The notes below the pieces were generated by a model that did no database searches, had not been told where the DNA came from, and was given only the letters and a program-made list of their open reading frames with translations. The position numbers and the translations under genes were made by a program. DNA of 7,483 nucleotides, from the NCBI GenBank assembly GCA_902632875.1, contig CACPEI010000020.1:1-7483 (forward strand), read 5' to 3'. This document shows positions 6,828 through 7,483 of this stretch, in pieces. Position 1 is the stretch's first letter; every line of letters starts with the position of its first letter. The DNA comes from an uncultured Pelagibacteraceae bacterium (lineage in GTDB: Bacteria; Pseudomonadota; Alphaproteobacteria; Pelagibacterales; Pelagibacteraceae).

Positions 6828-7483
6828 TAGACGATAAACAACAAATAATAAATTTTGATCAAAGATTAAATTTTGAAAACGATAATTTTTTTATTTCAAA
6901 AAGTAATCGCCATATCTTAAATTTGTTTAATAATTGGCCAAATTGGGAAAAGAATTTTTTAAATATAAGTGGTGAAAAGTTTTCAGGCAAAACTCATTTA
7001 ATAAATATTTTTTTAAAAAAATTTAAGGGTATTAAATTTGAGAAAGAGGATTTCACAAACGAAAATTTAAAAAGTATTAAAGATCATAAAAATATAATTC
7101 TAGAAAACTTAGATAATAACGTTGATGAAAAGTTGTTTTTTGCACTATTAAATATTATTGATCAAGACAATAAGTTTTTGATTGTTACTACAAAAAAACC
7201 AATTGTTAATTTAAAATTTGAATTGACTGATTTAAACTCGAGGCTAAATAATTTTCTTTTATTCAATATAGAAAAACCAGATGATGATTTAGTCTTTGCT
7301 TTGGTAATCAAAAACTTATCAGATCGACAAATCTCTTTGGATAATAAGTTATTAAATTATATAACAAAAAGAATTGATAGATCATATGACAAAATATTTG
7401 ATTTCATATATAAAATTGATCAAATGAGTTTAAAAAAAAAGAAATCAATAGATTTAAAAATTATCAAAGAAGTTTTAGGAGTA
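6824..7483 (+). CDS. hda: Hda/HdaA-like DnaA-related ATPase, 3' partial
   Basis: Hda binds the sliding clamp and promotes hydrolysis of ATP on DnaA (RIDA), preventing re-initiation of replication. 220 codons are present and the frame is open at the window edge; E. coli Hda is about 233 residues, so only a few codons are probably missing. N-terminal QQIINF (6-11) aligns with the QLxLxL clamp-binding motif but lacks the first leucine. Walker A is GEKFSGKT (50-57). The Walker B position reads IILENLD (91-97), with LEN where an acidic pair is usual. Sensor 1 lies near FLIVTTKKP (118-126), the box VII arginine finger in LNSRL (137-141) and sensor 2 near RSYDK (186-190). There is no DnaA DNA-binding domain IV, which rules out DnaA itself. 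ATG at 6824 overlaps the preceding TGA (ATGA), with GGA seven bases ahead; an in-frame ATG at 6812 would add four residues. Confidence 0.87.
   Translation, partial: MIDDKQQIINFDQRLNFENDNFFISKSNRHILNLFNNWPNWEKNFLNISGEKFSGKTHLINIFLKKFKGIKFEKEDFTNENLKSIKDHKNIILENLDNNVDEKLFFALLNIIDQDNKFLIVTTKKPIVNLKFELTDLNSRLNNFLLFNIEKPDDDLVFALVIKNLSDRQISLDNKLLNYITKRIDRSYDKIFDFIYKIDQMSLKKKKSIDLKIIKEVLGV

Noticed and set aside
1..7483. Mobile element, defence island, CRISPR, tRNA or riboswitch
   Set aside because: All space is taken by housekeeping genes in a conserved order; no transposase, integrase, direct-repeat array, cloverleaf or structured leader could be seen, and spacers are at most 60 bases.

Overview
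The window is a compact, very AT-rich stretch of bacterial chromosome (G+C roughly a quarter, by eye) with eight recognisable protein genes and almost no intergenic DNA. No RNA gene, mobile element, CRISPR array or long repeat was seen, and no stretch over 300 bases lacks a gene. Gene content and order, the Lys/Asn/Ile-rich proteins, gaps of 1-11 bases, overlapping genes and scarce Shine-Dalgarno sequences suggest a streamlined alphaproteobacterium, most like the SAR11/Pelagibacterales group. That placement is inference; no marker gene proves it.

The genes form four pairs of alternating orientation. (1) lptF then lptG, leftward (2237 to 9), encode the two membrane permease subunits of the lipopolysaccharide exporter LptB2FG. 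The last six bases of the window (6 to 1, minus strand) could be the first two codons of the next leftward gene. (2) pepA then ndk, rightward (2298 to 4152), encode an M17 leucyl aminopeptidase and nucleoside diphosphate kinase. They diverge from lptF across a 60-base spacer that must hold both promoters. (3) purM then purN, leftward (5739 to 4149), encode two enzymes of de novo purine synthesis; purN converges on ndk so tightly that the stop codons overlap. (4) A gene for an exported DUF2066-type protein, then hda, rightward (5751 to beyond 7483). Hda is the DnaA-related ATPase that restrains replication initiation, and it runs off the right edge.

The lptFG/pepA divergence is also known from E. 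coli, and purMN next to a DUF2066 gene and hda is known from Pseudomonas, so this is a conserved housekeeping neighbourhood. The functional links are loose: outer-membrane LPS supply, peptide turnover, purine nucleotide synthesis and NTP balancing (purM, purN, ndk), and control of replication start.

No previously undescribed multi-gene system was found. The points most worth a second look are the palindrome that fills the whole purM/DUF2066 divergent gap, with no leader or Shine-Dalgarno on either side; the shared TTAA carrying the ndk and purN stops; the purM/purN overlap with an internal Shine-Dalgarno; the uncharacterised DUF2066 protein translationally coupled to hda; and homopolymer runs of 9-10 bases inside genes.
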